Notes: generated from the letters alone by a model not told the origin. A stretch of DNA of 64,000 nt from a bacterium (GCA_021805775.1 JAJZED010000001.1:216992-280991); one strand, 5' to 3'; counted from the stretch's first letter, positions 53,413 through 63,691 are shown. Numbers and translations are program-made.

Positions 53413-53814
53413 ATGCCAGCTAGTGCCACCACAACGCACCCGCTCCAAACCGCAGGTGCCGCAGCCCAGCACGCCGTTCCGCTCGCACGAGCGACGACGG
53501 TGCCGAATCCGCTCGCAGCGCAGGCGGTGCAGAGCGTGCCTGCCGCTATCGCGCCCCACACTTGGTTCCAGCAACATGCGAGTTGGCTGACGCATGGCGT
53601 CGCCGGGCTCGCGGTGATTGCCGCACTCTCGCTGATCGTGCTGCTGGCGATGCAAACGACGAAGAACGAAGGGCTCTCCGGTACGATCGGCGGGAAGGTC
53701 GAATCGGCCTATCGCGGTCGCCTCGGCATGGACGAACAACTCGCGCGCGTTACCGGAATTGTCGCGGTGCTGTTCGTCGCCTCGATGACGATTCTCGCAT
53801 TAACCGGAATCTAG
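53413..53814 (+). CDS. secG: Preprotein translocase subunit SecG with N-terminal extension
   Basis: 133 aa, ATG start with GGGAG 14 nt upstream. The C-terminal ~75 residues match SecG: membrane segment ([19 protein letters not shown]), the loop [23 protein letters not shown] (given here in two parts: [23 protein letters not shown]), and a second membrane segment ending LALTGI. The first ~50 residues are an Ala/Pro/Thr tail not seen in ordinary SecG (~75 aa). It assists SecYE during export. Confidence 0.85.
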   Translation: MPASATTTHPLQTAGAAAQHAVPLARATTVPNPLAAQAVQSVPAAIAPHTWFQQHASWLTHGVAGLAVIAALSLIVLLAMQTTKNEGLSGTIGGKVESAYRGRLGMDEQLARVTGIVAVLFVASMTILALTGI

Positions 53815-53825
53815 CCGACCCCGCG

Positions 53826-54815
53826 ATGGCTCTGCTCGAGGTCCGCAACCTCCGCACGACCTTTAAGACCGAGGACGGCACGATCACCGCCGTAAACGGC
53901 CTTTCATTCTCTCTCGATGCCGGGCAAACGCTCGGCATCGTCGGTGAATCGGGCTCGGGAAAATCGGTAACCTCACTTTCGATCATGCGCTTGATCGATC
54001 GACCGGGGCGTATCGAATCCGGCGAGATTGTTTTTGACGGGCGCGATCTCTTAAAGCTTCGCGATGAGGAGATGCGCCACGTGCGCGGGCACCGCATTGC
54101 GATGATCTTCCAAGATCCGATGACCTCGCTGAACCCGGTGCTTACGATCGGCGAGCAGATCGCCGAGGTCGTGCGCCTGCACCTCGGGCGTAACCACCGC
54201 GAGGCACGCGAAACGGCGATCGAAATGCTGCGAAAAGTGCGCATTCCCTCGCCGGAGAAGCGCGTCGACGATTACCCGCACCAGTTCTCCGGCGGCATGC
54301 GTCAACGTGCGATGATCGCGATGGCCCTCTCCTGTAACCCACAGTTACTTATCGCCGACGAGCCGACGACCGCGCTCGACGTGACGATTCAAGCGCAGGT
54401 GCTCGAACTGATGAACGAACTCCAACGCGAAACGGGCGCGGCGATCATTCTCATCACGCACGATCTTGGGGTGGTCGCCGAGACCTGCAAGGACGTGTTG
54501 GTGATGTACGGCGGCAACATGGTGGAATATGGAGACGCGAAACAGATATTCGCGGAGCCGAGAATGCCGTACACGCAAGGTCTTCTCGCCTCGCTGCCGC
54601 GCCTCGACGCGCCGGCGAATGCGCGCCTGAAGCCGATCCCCGGACAACCGCCGAATCTCCATCGCATGCCGCCGGGCTGTGCGTTCGCTCCGCGCTGCAC
54701 CTACCGGATCGAGCGTTGTGACGCGCCGGTGCCGGTGACCGATCTTGGCGGCGGCCATCTCGCCCGGTGTTGGCGTTGCACCGAAACGCTCGCCCCCGTC
54801 GGTGCCGCGCAATGA
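53826..54815 (+). CDS. Oligopeptide ABC transporter ATPase (DppD/OppD type)
   Basis: 329 aa from ATG 53826. Walker A GESGSGKS, signature [12 protein letters not shown] and Walker [13 protein letters not shown]. The C-terminal extension with [17 protein letters not shown] is the conserved Cys cluster of the oligopeptide ATPases (binds Fe-S in some). Its stop overlaps the ATG of the second ATPase gene (ATGA). Permeases and binding protein are not adjacent; the lipoprotein at 8838-10478 could be a partner. Confidence 0.93.
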   Translation: MALLEVRNLRTTFKTEDGTITAVNGLSFSLDAGQTLGIVGESGSGKSVTSLSIMRLIDRPGRIESGEIVFDGRDLLKLRDEEMRHVRGHRIAMIFQDPMTSLNPVLTIGEQIAEVVRLHLGRNHREARETAIEMLRKVRIPSPEKRVDDYPHQFSGGMRQRAMIAMALSCNPQLLIADEPTTALDVTIQAQVLELMNELQRETGAAIILITHDLGVVAETCKDVLVMYGGNMVEYGDAKQIFAEPRMPYTQGLLASLPRLDAPANARLKPIPGQPPNLHRMPPGCAFAPRCTYRIERCDAPVPVTDLGGGHLARCWRCTETLAPVGAAQ

Positions 54816-55804
54816 GCGACGAACCTTTGCTCGAGGTCACCGACCTCAAGAAATACTTCCCCGTGAACGCCGGCGTCCTCGGTCGGCATGTCGCCGATGT
54901 GAAAGCGGTCGATGGTGTCAGCTTTAGCGTCGGGAAGGGCGAGACATTGGGGCTCGTCGGCGAATCGGGTTCGGGAAAGACGACGATCGGGCGACTGGTG
55001 CTCAAGTTGCTGCCCGCGACCTCCGGTACGATTCGGTTCGAGGGCCGCGATATTAGTGCGATCTCGTCGCGGCAGACGCGCGAACTCCGCCGCCGCATGC
55101 AGATTATCTTCCAAGATCCCTATGGCAGCCTCAACCCGCGCATGACGATCGGAGAGATCGTCAGCGAGCCGCTCGCGATTCATGGCCTCGCCAAAGGCAA
55201 GGCGCGGATGGAGCGGACCGTCGAGCTGTTACGACTGGTCGGGCTGCAATCCTCGCATCTCAATCGCTACCCGAATGAATTCTCGGGCGGGCAGCGGCAA
55301 CGCGTCGGCATCGCGCGTGCGCTTGCGGTCGAGCCGCAGTTCATCGTCTGCGACGAGCCTGTCTCGGCGCTCGATGTATCGATTCAGGCGCAGGTGCTGA
55401 ACTTGCTCGAAGATCTGCGCGAGCGACTCGGGCTGACCTATCTCTTTATCTCGCACGATCTCTCGGTCGTCCGACATATTTCGACGCGCGTCGCGGTGCT
55501 CTATCTCGGGAAGATCTTCGAAGTTGCCGATCGCGGTGCACTCTACGAGCATCCGTTGCACCCCTACACGCAGGCACTGCTCGCGGCGATTCCGGTTCCC
55601 GACCCCGCGCTGCAGGGGACGCAGAAGCGCGTTCTCCTCAGCGGTGATGTACCGACGGCGATGGCGCCGCCGAGCGGCTGTCGCTTTCATCCGCGTTGCC
55701 CGTTTGCGTTCGACCGCTGTTCGATCGAAGAGCCGGAGATGCGCGATGTCGGTGGCGGGCATATGGTCGCCTGTCACGCCGTCGAGAACGGTTCGATCCG
55801 CTAA
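54812..55804 (+). CDS. Oligopeptide ABC transporter ATPase (DppF/OppF type)
   Basis: 330 aa from ATG 54812. Walker [10 protein letters not shown], signature [12 protein letters not shown] and Walker [13 protein letters not shown]. The same C-terminal Cys cluster is present ([15 protein letters not shown]). It pairs with the preceding ATPase as a heterodimer. Followed by a 12-bp hairpin. Confidence 0.93.
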   Translation: MSDEPLLEVTDLKKYFPVNAGVLGRHVADVKAVDGVSFSVGKGETLGLVGESGSGKTTIGRLVLKLLPATSGTIRFEGRDISAISSRQTRELRRRMQIIFQDPYGSLNPRMTIGEIVSEPLAIHGLAKGKARMERTVELLRLVGLQSSHLNRYPNEFSGGQRQRVGIARALAVEPQFIVCDEPVSALDVSIQAQVLNLLEDLRERLGLTYLFISHDLSVVRHISTRVAVLYLGKIFEVADRGALYEHPLHPYTQALLAAIPVPDPALQGTQKRVLLSGDVPTAMAPPSGCRFHPRCPFAFDRCSIEEPEMRDVGGGHMVACHAVENGSIR

Positions 55805-55816
55805 CAAGCACGTGGA

Positions 55817-55843
55817 AAGGGCGCATGCGATGCATGCGCCCTT
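55817..55843. terminator. Hairpin between convergent genes
   Basis: Perfect 12-bp stem AAGGGCGCATGC / GCATGCGCCCTT with a 3-nt loop, placed between the ATPase gene (+) and the histone-like gene (-). No strong T run follows, so termination efficiency is uncertain. Confidence 0.6.
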
Positions 55844-55865
55844 GACCGAGAACTCCTAGACGGAG

Positions 55866-56291
55866 CTACTTCGCGGCCTTCTTGCGAGGACGGCCGACTT
55901 TGCGACGCCCGGCCGCTTTCTTGCGGGGAGCGGCTGCCTTTTTACGTCCGGCTGCTTTTTTGCGTCCGGCGGTCTTTTTGCGTCCGGTCGCCTTTTTGCG
56001 TCCGGCGGTCTTTTTGCGTCCGGGTGCCTTTTTGCGTCCGGCTGCCTTTTTGCGTCCGGTTGCCTTTTTGCGTCCGGCTGCCTTCTTGCGTCCGGTTGCC
56101 TTTTTGCGTCCGGCTACTTTCTTGCGTCCGGCGGTCTTTTTACGACCTGCGGTGGCCTTTTTACGTCCGGCGGTTTTCTTGCGCGTCGTCTTCTTGGCGA
56201 CGGCGGCTTTCTTGCCGGCGGTTTTACGGCGTGCCTTGCGGCGAGGTTTCTTTTCCATCGTTTCGCCGTTGGCCATCATATCGTGTTCCAT
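55866..56291 (-). CDS. Histone H1-like Lys/Ala-rich repeat protein
   Basis: 141 aa from ATG 56291, with GAGGAGG upstream. After a short acidic/Met N-terminus, about 14 copies of a five-residue unit of the type (A/T)(A/G/V)GRKK follow, ending RRKVGRPRKKAAK, where GRPRKK is an AT-hook-like element. Very basic and low-complexity, like bacterial histone H1-like and AlgP C-terminal domains that bind and condense DNA. The DNA repeat (15 bp) is prone to slippage, so length may vary between strains. Divergent from topA. Confidence 0.85.
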   Translation of the reverse strand: MEHDMMANGETMEKKPRRKARRKTAGKKAAVAKKTTRKKTAGRKKATAGRKKTAGRKKVAGRKKATGRKKAAGRKKATGRKKAAGRKKAPGRKKTAGRKKATGRKKTAGRKKAAGRKKAAAPRKKAAGRRKVGRPRKKAAK

Positions 56292-56462
56292 GCATCCTCC
56301 TCGTCCCCGGGGGACGATTGTCAGAGTGGATAGCGCATTTTATCTTGCGCTTTGAACGCATCTTAAAGGATTTCGCCGATTTATGCAAATACGCGCGCAC
56401 GAGCGGCGTGCGAAGTTCGCGCGAACCCGTGCAACGTTTTGGGGATTCCTTGACCCCGGGGG

Positions 56463-56468
56463 TATACT
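56463..56468 (+). promoter_or_regulatory. -10 element for topA, probably leaderless
   Basis: TATACT lies 7 nt before the GTG start of topA, so the transcript would begin at or beside the start codon. No Shine-Dalgarno sequence is present. A -35 box at normal spacing is not clear. Confidence 0.5.
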
Positions 56469-56475
56469 TAGGCCC

Positions 56476-58605
56476 GTGAAAAAGCCCGTCATCATCGTCG
56501 AATCGCCGACGAAGGCGCGCACCATAAAGAAGTTTCTTCCGGCGCGCTACATCGTCAAAGCCTCGGTCGGCCACGTGCGCGATCTTCCAAAAAGTACGCT
56601 CGGCGTCGATACCGAGGGCGATTTTGCCCCGCGGTACCTGACGATCAAGGGCAAAGGCGACGTCATTAAAGAGCTCAAAGCAGCAGTAAAAGGCGCCTCC
56701 GAAGTCTATCTCGCGACCGACCCCGACCGCGAGGGCGAAGCGATCGCCTGGCATTTAGCGCAGCTGCTGAAACTAGAAAATCCGAAGCGCGTCGAGCTGC
56801 ACGAGATCACGAAAGAGGCCGCGCTGCGGGCCCTCGAATCTCCGCACGAGATCGATATGGACCGCGTCAACGCGCAGCAGGCCCGTCGGATTCTCGACCG
56901 ACTCGTCGGCTACAAGATCTCGCCGTTGCTGTGGGCGAAGGTTCGCGGGGGGCTCTCCGCGGGGCGCGTACAGTCGGTCGCGGTGCGGCTCATCGTCGAT
57001 CGCGAGCGCGCCATTTCCGCCTTCGATCGCGAAGAATACTGGAGCCTCACCGCCAGGCTGAGCAGCGCTGCGACGGCACCGGTCGCGCAGATTTTTACGG
57101 CCGATCTCGCGAGCAAGAATGGCGAAAAACTCGAGATCGCTAACGAAGCGCAGGCGCAGGCGATCCTCGCCGACCTACAGGGCGAACGCTTCCATGTCCA
57201 GGCGATGAAGCGCCGCGAAGTCAAACGAAACGCGGCCCCGCCCTTTACGACCTCGACGTTGCAGCAGGAAGGCTCGCGGAAATTACGCATGCGCGTACGC
57301 CGGACGATGCAACTCGCGCAGGCCCTTTACGAAGGCGTCGATCTCGGCAAGGAAGGCACCGTCGGCCTCATCACCTACATGCGTACCGATTCGACGCGCA
57401 TCTCCGACGATGCGCGCGAGGCGGCGCGCGCCTTCATTCACGCACAATACGGCCCGGAGTTCCACGGTGGGCGCATCCATAAGGTGCGCGAAGGCGCGCA
57501 GGACGCCCACGAGGCGATCCGTCCGACCGATGTCACGCGGACTCCGCAGAGCCTGAGCGGCGCGCTCAAACGCGACGAGCTTCGGCTCTACGCACTCATC
57601 TGGGAGCGCTTTGTCGCATCGCAGATGACCGCTGCCCGCTTCGATCAGAGTACCGCCGAGATTGCCGCGGGAGCGTACGGTTTCCGCGCGACCGGCACCG
57701 TCGTCACCTTCGCCGGCTTCACGCGCGTTTACGAAGAAGGGCGCGACGAAAATGCGGCCGAGGAGAAAGACGAGAAGCGCCTACCGCCGCTTACCGAGGG
57801 CGAGGAGCTCGCCGTTACCGGCCTCGATCCCAAGCAGCACTTTACCGAACCGCCGCCGCGATTTACCGAAGCGACGCTGGTGAAAGCGCTCGAAGAGAAC
57901 GGCATCGGTCGACCTTCGACCTACGGCAGCATCGTCGAAACGATTCAGGCGCGCGGGTATGTCGAGCAAGCCGATCGTCGCTTTAAGCCGACCGAGATCG
58001 GGATCGCCGTCAACGATCTGCTCGCCGAGCATTTCCCTGATATCGTCGACCTGCGCTTCACCGCGCAGATGGAGGGAGATCTCGATAAAGTTGCCGAGGG
58101 TAACGCCGACTGGGTTGCGGTGCTCCGCCGCTTCTACACCCCGTTTGCACTCCGGCTCGAGGAAGCGGAGAAGAAGTTACCGCGCCTGGAGGTCCGCGAC
58201 GAACCGACCGACGAGATCTGCCCGAACTGCGGCAAGCCGATGGTGATTAAAACCGGGCGCTTCGGGCGCTTTATTTCCTGCTCCGGCTACCCCGAGTGCA
58301 AAACCACCAAACCGATCCTCAAAAAGACCGGCGCGCTCTGCCCCAAGGATGGCGGCGATATTCTCGAACGGCGCAGCAAGCGCGGGCGCACCTTTTTTGG
58401 CTGCGCGAATTACCCGGCCTGCGATTTCGTTTCGTGGGATCGTGTTATTCCGCAACCCTGCCCGGTCTGCGGCGCGCACGTGGTCGTAAAGAGCAAGCGT
58501 GGAGTCGCGCGCTTGCAGTGCTCGGCCGACGCCGAACACGATGTCTCGTCGCTGCCGTTGCCGGGTTCGAACTCCGGTGAAGAGCGCGAACTCGTGCAGG
58601 CCTGA
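56476..58605 (+). CDS. topA: DNA topoisomerase I
   Basis: 709 aa from GTG 56476 (MKKPVIIVESPTKARTIKKF). Toprim motif ATDPDREGEAIAWHL. Active-site Tyr in GLITYMRTDSTRIS. Three C-terminal zinc-ribbon units: CPNCGKPMVIKTGRFG with CSGYPEC, CPKDGG with CANYPAC, and CPVCG. In the third, the last pair is reduced to one Cys. It relaxes negative supercoils. The upstream divergent gene codes a DNA-compacting protein, so both act on chromosome topology. 8 bp before trmFO. Confidence 0.96.
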   Translation: MKKPVIIVESPTKARTIKKFLPARYIVKASVGHVRDLPKSTLGVDTEGDFAPRYLTIKGKGDVIKELKAAVKGASEVYLATDPDREGEAIAWHLAQLLKLENPKRVELHEITKEAALRALESPHEIDMDRVNAQQARRILDRLVGYKISPLLWAKVRGGLSAGRVQSVAVRLIVDRERAISAFDREEYWSLTARLSSAATAPVAQIFTADLASKNGEKLEIANEAQAQAILADLQGERFHVQAMKRREVKRNAAPPFTTSTLQQEGSRKLRMRVRRTMQLAQALYEGVDLGKEGTVGLITYMRTDSTRISDDAREAARAFIHAQYGPEFHGGRIHKVREGAQDAHEAIRPTDVTRTPQSLSGALKRDELRLYALIWERFVASQMTAARFDQSTAEIAAGAYGFRATGTVVTFAGFTRVYEEGRDENAAEEKDEKRLPPLTEGEELAVTGLDPKQHFTEPPPRFTEATLVKALEENGIGRPSTYGSIVETIQARGYVEQADRRFKPTEIGIAVNDLLAEHFPDIVDLRFTAQMEGDLDKVAEGNADWVAVLRRFYTPFALRLEEAEKKLPRLEVRDEPTDEICPNCGKPMVIKTGRFGRFISCSGYPECKTTKPILKKTGALCPKDGGDILERRSKRGRTFFGCANYPACDFVSWDRVIPQPCPVCGAHVVVKSKRGVARLQCSADAEHDVSSLPLPGSNSGEERELVQA

Positions 58606-58613
58606 GCACCTTC

Positions 58614-59954
58614 GTGCGTTTACGGATCGTCGGCGGCGGGCTCGCGGGCTGCGAGGCGGCCTGGCAGGCCGCACGCATCGGCGTCGATGTCGATCTCTAC
58701 GAAATGCGCCCGCATCGGCGGGGGCCCGCCCACACCGGCGATCGACTCGCCGAATTGGTCTGCAGTAATTCGATGCGCGGCGCCGCCCTTGAAAACGCCG
58801 TCGGCTTGTTGAAAGAAGAGCTCGCGCGGCTCGATTCGTTGATCGTGAACGCCGCGCGGGAATCCGCGGTTCCCGCCGGCGGCGCGCTCGCCGTCGATCG
58901 CGAGCGATTCGCCGAGCTCGTCGAGAGACGCATCGCGGAGCATCCGCGCATAACGCTGCATCGCGAGGAGATACTCGATCTCGACGACCCACGCCCGACC
59001 ATCGTTGCCTGCGGGCCACTTCCCGGCGAGGCATTGCTCGCTGCGATCGACCGCATTCTCGCCGGAAGCTCCGTCGAGGGCGCCGCGCCGCGCCGCCTGC
59101 ATTACTTCGATGCCGCTTCACCGATTCTCGCCGCCGATTCCATCGATGAATCGGTGATGTACCGAAAGTCGCGGTACGAGAAGGGCGACGGCGACGACTA
59201 TCTCAACATTCCGCTCGACCGCGATGGGTACGCGCAGTTGCTCCAGGATCTGCGGACGCTGCCGCGCCACGAGGCAAAAGCTTTTGAAAGCGACGGGCGT
59301 TTTTTCGAGGGCTGCCTACCGATCGAAGAAATGGCGGATCGCGGGGACGACGTCCTGCGTTTCGGTCCGCTCAAACCGGTTGGTCTGCGCCATCCCGTCA
59401 CCGGCGTAACGCCGCATGCCGTCGTGCAACTGCGGAAGGAGAATCGCGACGCGAGTGCTTTCAATCTCGTCGGCTTTCAGACACGCCTTACCTGGCCCGC
59501 GCAACGCGAGGCGTTCGAACGCATACCGGGCCTTGCGAACGCCGAATGGCTGCGTCTCGGCGTGATGCACCGCAATACATTTATCGATTCGCCGCGGCTC
59601 TTAGACGAGCGATTGCGCTTGCGCGGCGATCGTCCGCTCTGGTTTGCCGGGCAAATTACAGGTGCCGAGGGCTATGTCGAAGCGGCCGCCTGCGGTGCGA
59701 TGACCGGCATCCACGCCGCTCGCGAAATGCTGGGTTGGAGCGAGCTGGTCGTCCCACCCGAATGCGCGCTCGGTGCCGTCGTCGCGCATTTGCAGAACAC
59801 CGTCTCGCACGATTTCCAGCCCGCGAACGTCACGTGGTCGATGGTCCCACCGCTGCCGACGACGATTCGCGATAAGAAAGCGCGCCGCGCCCTGCTCGCC
59901 GAACGCGCTCTCCACGCTTTGGCGGAGTTTTCAGCGCGCCTCGACACCCCCTAA
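58614..59954 (+). CDS. trmFO: Methylenetetrahydrofolate-tRNA-(uracil-5-)-methyltransferase TrmFO
   Basis: 446 aa from GTG 58614. FAD-binding IVGGGLAGCEAAWQAA, then EMRP, LVCSNSMRG and ESAVPAGGALAVDRE. The C-terminal half keeps GFQTRLTWPAQREAFE and GQITGAEGYVEAAACG. It forms m5U54 in tRNA using methylene-THF. Placement after topA is conserved in several lineages. Confidence 0.96.
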   Translation: MRLRIVGGGLAGCEAAWQAARIGVDVDLYEMRPHRRGPAHTGDRLAELVCSNSMRGAALENAVGLLKEELARLDSLIVNAARESAVPAGGALAVDRERFAELVERRIAEHPRITLHREEILDLDDPRPTIVACGPLPGEALLAAIDRILAGSSVEGAAPRRLHYFDAASPILAADSIDESVMYRKSRYEKGDGDDYLNIPLDRDGYAQLLQDLRTLPRHEAKAFESDGRFFEGCLPIEEMADRGDDVLRFGPLKPVGLRHPVTGVTPHAVVQLRKENRDASAFNLVGFQTRLTWPAQREAFERIPGLANAEWLRLGVMHRNTFIDSPRLLDERLRLRGDRPLWFAGQITGAEGYVEAAACGAMTGIHAAREMLGWSELVVPPECALGAVVAHLQNTVSHDFQPANVTWSMVPPLPTTIRDKKARRALLAERALHALAEFSARLDTP

Positions 59955-59963
59955 AAGGAGACT

Positions 59964-59999
59964 CCCGCCGCGAGGCGGTTCGCGAACCGGGCCGGCGGG
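59964..59999. promoter_or_regulatory. Nested palindrome between trmFO and hslV
   Basis: Outer arms CCCGCCG (59964-59970) and CGGCGGG (59993-59999) enclose a perfect 14-bp palindrome CGGTTCGCGAACCG (59976-59989). No T run. It could be an operator or an RNA hairpin in the hslV leader. TATTAC at 60026 may be the -10 of hslV. Confidence 0.4.
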
Positions 60000-60037
60000 G
60001 TGCAACGAAATCGCTCCCGGCGCAGTATTACCTACCG

Positions 60038-60568
60038 ATGAAGATTCGATCCACCACCATACTCGCCGTCCTGCGCGACGGCCGGCTTGCTATCGCCGGC
60101 GACGGGCAAGTGACGCTCGACAAAACGATCGTCAAGCATTCTGCGCGGAAAGTGCGCAAGATCGCCGGGGGGCGGGTGCTCGCGGGCTTTGCCGGTTCGG
60201 CGGCCGACGGCATCACGTTGCTCGAAAAGTTCGAGAAGAAATATAACGAGTTCAAAGATCTCACGCGCGCGAGCGTCGAGCTCGCCAAAGATTGGCGCCA
60301 GGACCGCGCCTTGCGGCGATTGGAAGCGATGCTCGTCGTCGGAACGCCGGAGCATTTGTTTTTGTTATCGGGAACCGGGGACGTGATCGAACCCGACGAG
60401 GGCATTGCGGCGATCGGCAGCGGCGGCCCCTACGCGCAGGCCGCCGCTGCGGCATTGCTTCGCAACACGAGCATGAGTGCCGACGAGATCGCACGCGCGG
60501 CATTGGGAATCGCCGGTGAGATCTGCATCTATACCAACGACGACGTCACGGTCGAGGTTCTCCCGTGA
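60038..60568 (+). CDS. hslV: ATP-dependent protease HslV (ClpQ) peptidase subunit
   Basis: 176 aa. Proteasome-type N-terminal threonine: [15 protein letters not shown], so five residues must be removed to expose the catalytic Thr6. [11 protein letters not shown] and the C-terminal [11 protein letters not shown] are standard. It forms a double hexamer closed by HslU, the next gene (GTGA overlap). Confidence 0.95.
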   Translation: MKIRSTTILAVLRDGRLAIAGDGQVTLDKTIVKHSARKVRKIAGGRVLAGFAGSAADGITLLEKFEKKYNEFKDLTRASVELAKDWRQDRALRRLEAMLVVGTPEHLFLLSGTGDVIEPDEGIAAIGSGGPYAQAAAAALLRNTSMSADEIARAALGIAGEICIYTNDDVTVEVLP

Positions 60569-61986
60569 GTGCTCCGTTGACGCCGCGCGAGATCGTCGAA
60601 GCGCTCGACCACTACGTCGTCGGCCAAAAGAATGCCAAACGGGCGGTCGCCATCGCTCTGCGCAATCGCTTCCGGCGCGCTGCGGTTCCGTCGGAGTTGC
60701 GCGGTGAAATCACACCGAAGAATATTTTAATGATCGGCCCGACCGGCGTCGGAAAGACCGAGATCGCACGTCGGCTCGCCGCGCTCGCCGGCGCCCCGTT
60801 CGTGAAGGTCGAAGCGACGAAATATACGGAGGTCGGCTACGTCGGCCGCGATGTCGAATCGATGGTGCGCGATCTCGTCGAGCAGTCGATTCGGATGGTA
60901 ACGCAGGAACGGCGCGAAGACGTGCGCGATCTCGCCCGCAAACAGGCGGTCGAACGAGCGATCGACCTCCTGCACCCCGAGACGCGCGCCGCACAGCCGC
61001 AGCAACCGGCGAATTCGTTCGCCGCGACCATCGGGTCGATTTTCAGCGGCAACGCAACCGTGCAGCCGAGCGCGCCGCCCCCGCAGCCGAGCGTTCCCGC
61101 GCCGGAGGCGCAGCGCATCCGCGAACAGACGCGCGACGAGATCGCGCGCGGATTCTACGACGTTCGGCTCGTCGAAGTGGAAGTGGAAGAGCAGGCCTCA
61201 TTGCCGATCGGCGTGATCGGCGGGAATATGGACCAAGGGAGCGGCGACATGGGCGAGATGCTCGGCGGTCTGCTGCCCAAACGCAAGAAGAGTAAGCGGG
61301 TGACGCTCGCCGACGCGCTGCGCATTTTCGAAGACGAAGAAGCGGAGAAATTGATCGACGGCGATGCGGTGAAGCGCGAGGCGATTCGGCGGGCGAGCGA
61401 GGACGGCATCATCTTCATCGATGAGATCGACAAAATCGCCGGGCGCGAAGGGGCGCGCGGCGGCCCCGACGTTTCACGCGAAGGCGTTCAGCGCGACATC
61501 CTGCCGATCGTCGAAGGGAGCACCGTCAGCACCAAACACGGCGCGATCGCGACCGACCATATTCTCTTCATTGCCGCGGGCGCATTCCACATGAGCAAGC
61601 CCTCCGATCTCATCCCCGAACTACAAGGGCGCTTTCCGATTCGCGTCGAGCTCGATTCGCTCACCGCCGAGGATTTCGTAACGATCCTCACGCAACCGCG
61701 GAGCGCGCTCACCGCGCAGTATAAAGCATTGCTCGCCGCCGACGGCGTCGATCTCAAATTCACCGATGACGGCATCGAGAGCATCGCTCGCTTTGCAATG
61801 GAGGTAAACGAACGGAGCGAGAATATCGGGGCGCGCCGGTTGCACACGGTGCTCGAGCGGGTACTCGAAGATATCTCGTTTGCCGCCCCCGATGTCGAAC
61901 GCGAGCTGGTCGTCGATGCGCCCTACGTGCGCGAGCGGCTCGCCGACATCGTCGAGAGCGCCGATCTCTCGGGGTACATTCTGTAG
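60565..61986 (+). CDS. hslU: ATP-dependent protease ATPase subunit HslU (ClpY)
   Basis: 473 aa from GTG 60565. Walker [34 protein letters not shown] pore-loop region, Walker [16 protein letters not shown], sensor GRFPIRVEL and C-terminal LSGYIL that docks HslV. An unusual Ala/Pro/Gln-rich stretch lies in the I-domain (~145-185). The codons for residues 399-473 (61759-61986) are duplicated twice downstream. Confidence 0.96.
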   Translation: MSAPLTPREIVEALDHYVVGQKNAKRAVAIALRNRFRRAAVPSELRGEITPKNILMIGPTGVGKTEIARRLAALAGAPFVKVEATKYTEVGYVGRDVESMVRDLVEQSIRMVTQERREDVRDLARKQAVERAIDLLHPETRAAQPQQPANSFAATIGSIFSGNATVQPSAPPPQPSVPAPEAQRIREQTRDEIARGFYDVRLVEVEVEEQASLPIGVIGGNMDQGSGDMGEMLGGLLPKRKKSKRVTLADALRIFEDEEAEKLIDGDAVKREAIRRASEDGIIFIDEIDKIAGREGARGGPDVSREGVQRDILPIVEGSTVSTKHGAIATDHILFIAAGAFHMSKPSDLIPELQGRFPIRVELDSLTAEDFVTILTQPRSALTAQYKALLAADGVDLKFTDDGIESIARFAMEVNERSENIGARRLHTVLERVLEDISFAAPDVERELVVDAPYVRERLADIVESADLSGYIL

Positions 61987-62019
61987 TTTGCGATCGCGCG
62001 CTCCGAATGTCGTTGGTTG

Positions 62020-62652
62020 CTACGGTTTTCCCGGGAGGACCAGTTTCGTTTGCTCGCCCTTCGGATTGAAGAAACCGGGCTCGAAATCGAGCATCTCTCC
62101 GTTCGCTCGTTGCGCGGGGCCCGCGCCGCAGAGCATCCATTTGGGATAATGGTGGTACTCAGGAAGATTGCCATCGGCGGCTGCGCCGCCTTGGGTCAGC
62201 ACGAACGAGCGAAGTTCGTAGGGTTTCAGGTCGAACAAAATTGCATCTTCGTAGGAAGCCCCCCGATCGACTTCCACCGCGATTCGCGTGTAGCGCAGAA
62301 GATACGGCGTCTCGTTCATAACCGTAAAGCGCATGGTTTCGAATTCCTGCGGTGAGGTCGTACTCCCCTCGAACGCTGCGTCGCACGAAAGAACGGCGAC
62401 GCGGGCATTGAGGCTGTTCTCGGGGATGCCGTGGAGAACCGGGCCGCCGAGCTTCACGATATGGGACCACACGGTGCGCAAGGGACTCACCGGGCGACCG
62501 TGCGCGTCCGGGGTGAGAGCATTCCAGATACCGGGACCTGGGGTGAAACGCGCGGCCGTTTGATGCTGGAGCGTCTGCGATGCAACGCCACTGAGGAGCA
62601 GTGCCGCGCCGGCGATGGTCGCAGCGGCAAGAAGGGCGATTCGATTCAGCAA
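62020..62652 (-). CDS. Secreted hypothetical protein, amplified copy 1
   Basis: 210 aa from TTG 62650-62652, with GGAG upstream. Signal peptide [20 protein letters not shown]. The mature protein has a beta-rich core ([51 protein letters not shown]) and two Cys. The C-terminal end is [17 protein letters not shown]. No family recognised. Opposite in strand to hslU, whose end is 33 bp away. Confidence 0.75.
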   Translation of the reverse strand: MLNRIALLAAATIAGAALLLSGVASQTLQHQTAARFTPGPGIWNALTPDAHGRPVSPLRTVWSHIVKLGGPVLHGIPENSLNARVAVLSCDAAFEGSTTSPQEFETMRFTVMNETPYLLRYTRIAVEVDRGASYEDAILFDLKPYELRSFVLTQGGAAADGNLPEYHHYPKWMLCGAGPAQRANGEMLDFEPGFFNPKGEQTKLVLPGKP

Positions 62653-62723
62653 GGTTTTTCTCCGGAGGTGCGCTCGGGCAGGGGAGCGTCCGCTCTTTCT
62701 CGGCGCGGTGCGCTCAGCTCCTT

Positions 62724-62951
62724 TTCACCGATGACGGCATCGAGAGCATCGCTCGCTTTGCAATGGAGGTAAACGAACGCAGCGAGAATATCGGGGCGCG
62801 CCGGTTGCACACGGTGCTCGAGCGGGTACTCGAAGATATCTCGTTTGCCGCCCCCGATGTCGAGCGTGAGCTGGTCGTCGATGCGCCCTACGTGCGCGAG
62901 CGGCTCGCCGACATCGTCGAGAGCGCCGATCTCTCGGGGTACATTCTGTAG
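62724..62951 (+). pseudogene. Duplicated C-terminal fragment of hslU, copy 2
   Basis: 75 codons plus stop identical in frame to hslU residues 399-473 apart from a few substitutions. It lacks the ATPase Walker motifs and any visible start or ribosome site, so it should not make a working HslU. Confidence 0.9.
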
Positions 62952-62984
62952 TTTGCGATCGCGCGCTCCGAATGTCGTTGGTTG

Positions 62985-63620
62985 CTACGGTTTTCCCGGG
63001 AGGACCAGTTTCGTTTGCTCGCCCTTCGGATTAAAGAAACCGGGCTCGAAATCGAGCATCTTTCCGTTCGCTCGTTGCGCGGGGCCCGCGCCGCAGAGCA
63101 TCCATTTGGGATAATGGTGGTACTGGCGAGGAAAGTTACCATCCGCGAATACTCCGCCTTGGGTCAGCACGAACGAGCGAAGTTCGTAGGGTTTCAGGTC
63201 GAACAAGATTGCATCTTCGTAGGAGGCCCCCCGATCGACTTCCACCGCGATTCGCGTGTAGCGCAGAAGATACGGCGTCTCGTTCATAACCGTAAAGCGC
63301 ATGGTTTCGAATTCCTGCGGTGAGCGCGTACTCCCCTCGAACGCTGCGTCGCACGAAAGAACGGCGACGCGGGCATTGAGGCTGTTCTCGGGGATGCCGT
63401 GGAGAACCGGGCCGCCGAGCTTCACGATATGGGACGACACGGTGCGAAAGGGACTCACCGGGTGACCGTGCGCGTCCGGGGTGAGAGCATTCCAGATACC
63501 GGGACCTGGGGTGAAACGCGCGGCCGTTTGATGCTGGAGCGTCTGCGATGCAACGCCACTGAGGAGCAGTGCCGCGCCGGCGATGGTCGCAGCGGCAAGA
63601 AGGGCGATTCGATTCAGCAA
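62985..63620 (-). CDS. Secreted hypothetical protein, amplified copy 2
   Basis: 211 aa from TTG, same signal peptide and ending as copy 1. Most differences cluster around 63121-63163 ([19 protein letters not shown] against [18 protein letters not shown]), with one added residue. A few other single changes exist ([10 protein letters not shown] for [10 protein letters not shown]). Both copies keep open frames, which suggests both are functional. Confidence 0.75.
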   Translation of the reverse strand: MLNRIALLAAATIAGAALLLSGVASQTLQHQTAARFTPGPGIWNALTPDAHGHPVSPFRTVSSHIVKLGGPVLHGIPENSLNARVAVLSCDAAFEGSTRSPQEFETMRFTVMNETPYLLRYTRIAVEVDRGASYEDAILFDLKPYELRSFVLTQGGVFADGNFPRQYHHYPKWMLCGAGPAQRANGKMLDFEPGFFNPKGEQTKLVLPGKP

Positions 63621-63691
63621 GGTTTTTCTCCGGAGGTGCGCTCGGGCAGGGGAGCGTCCGCTCTTTCTCGGCGCGGTGCGCTCAGCTCCTT

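Noticed and set aside
55882..56355. Plus-strand frame of 157 codons rich in FLRP repeats
   Set aside because: It is the complement of the histone-like repeat; no ribosome site.
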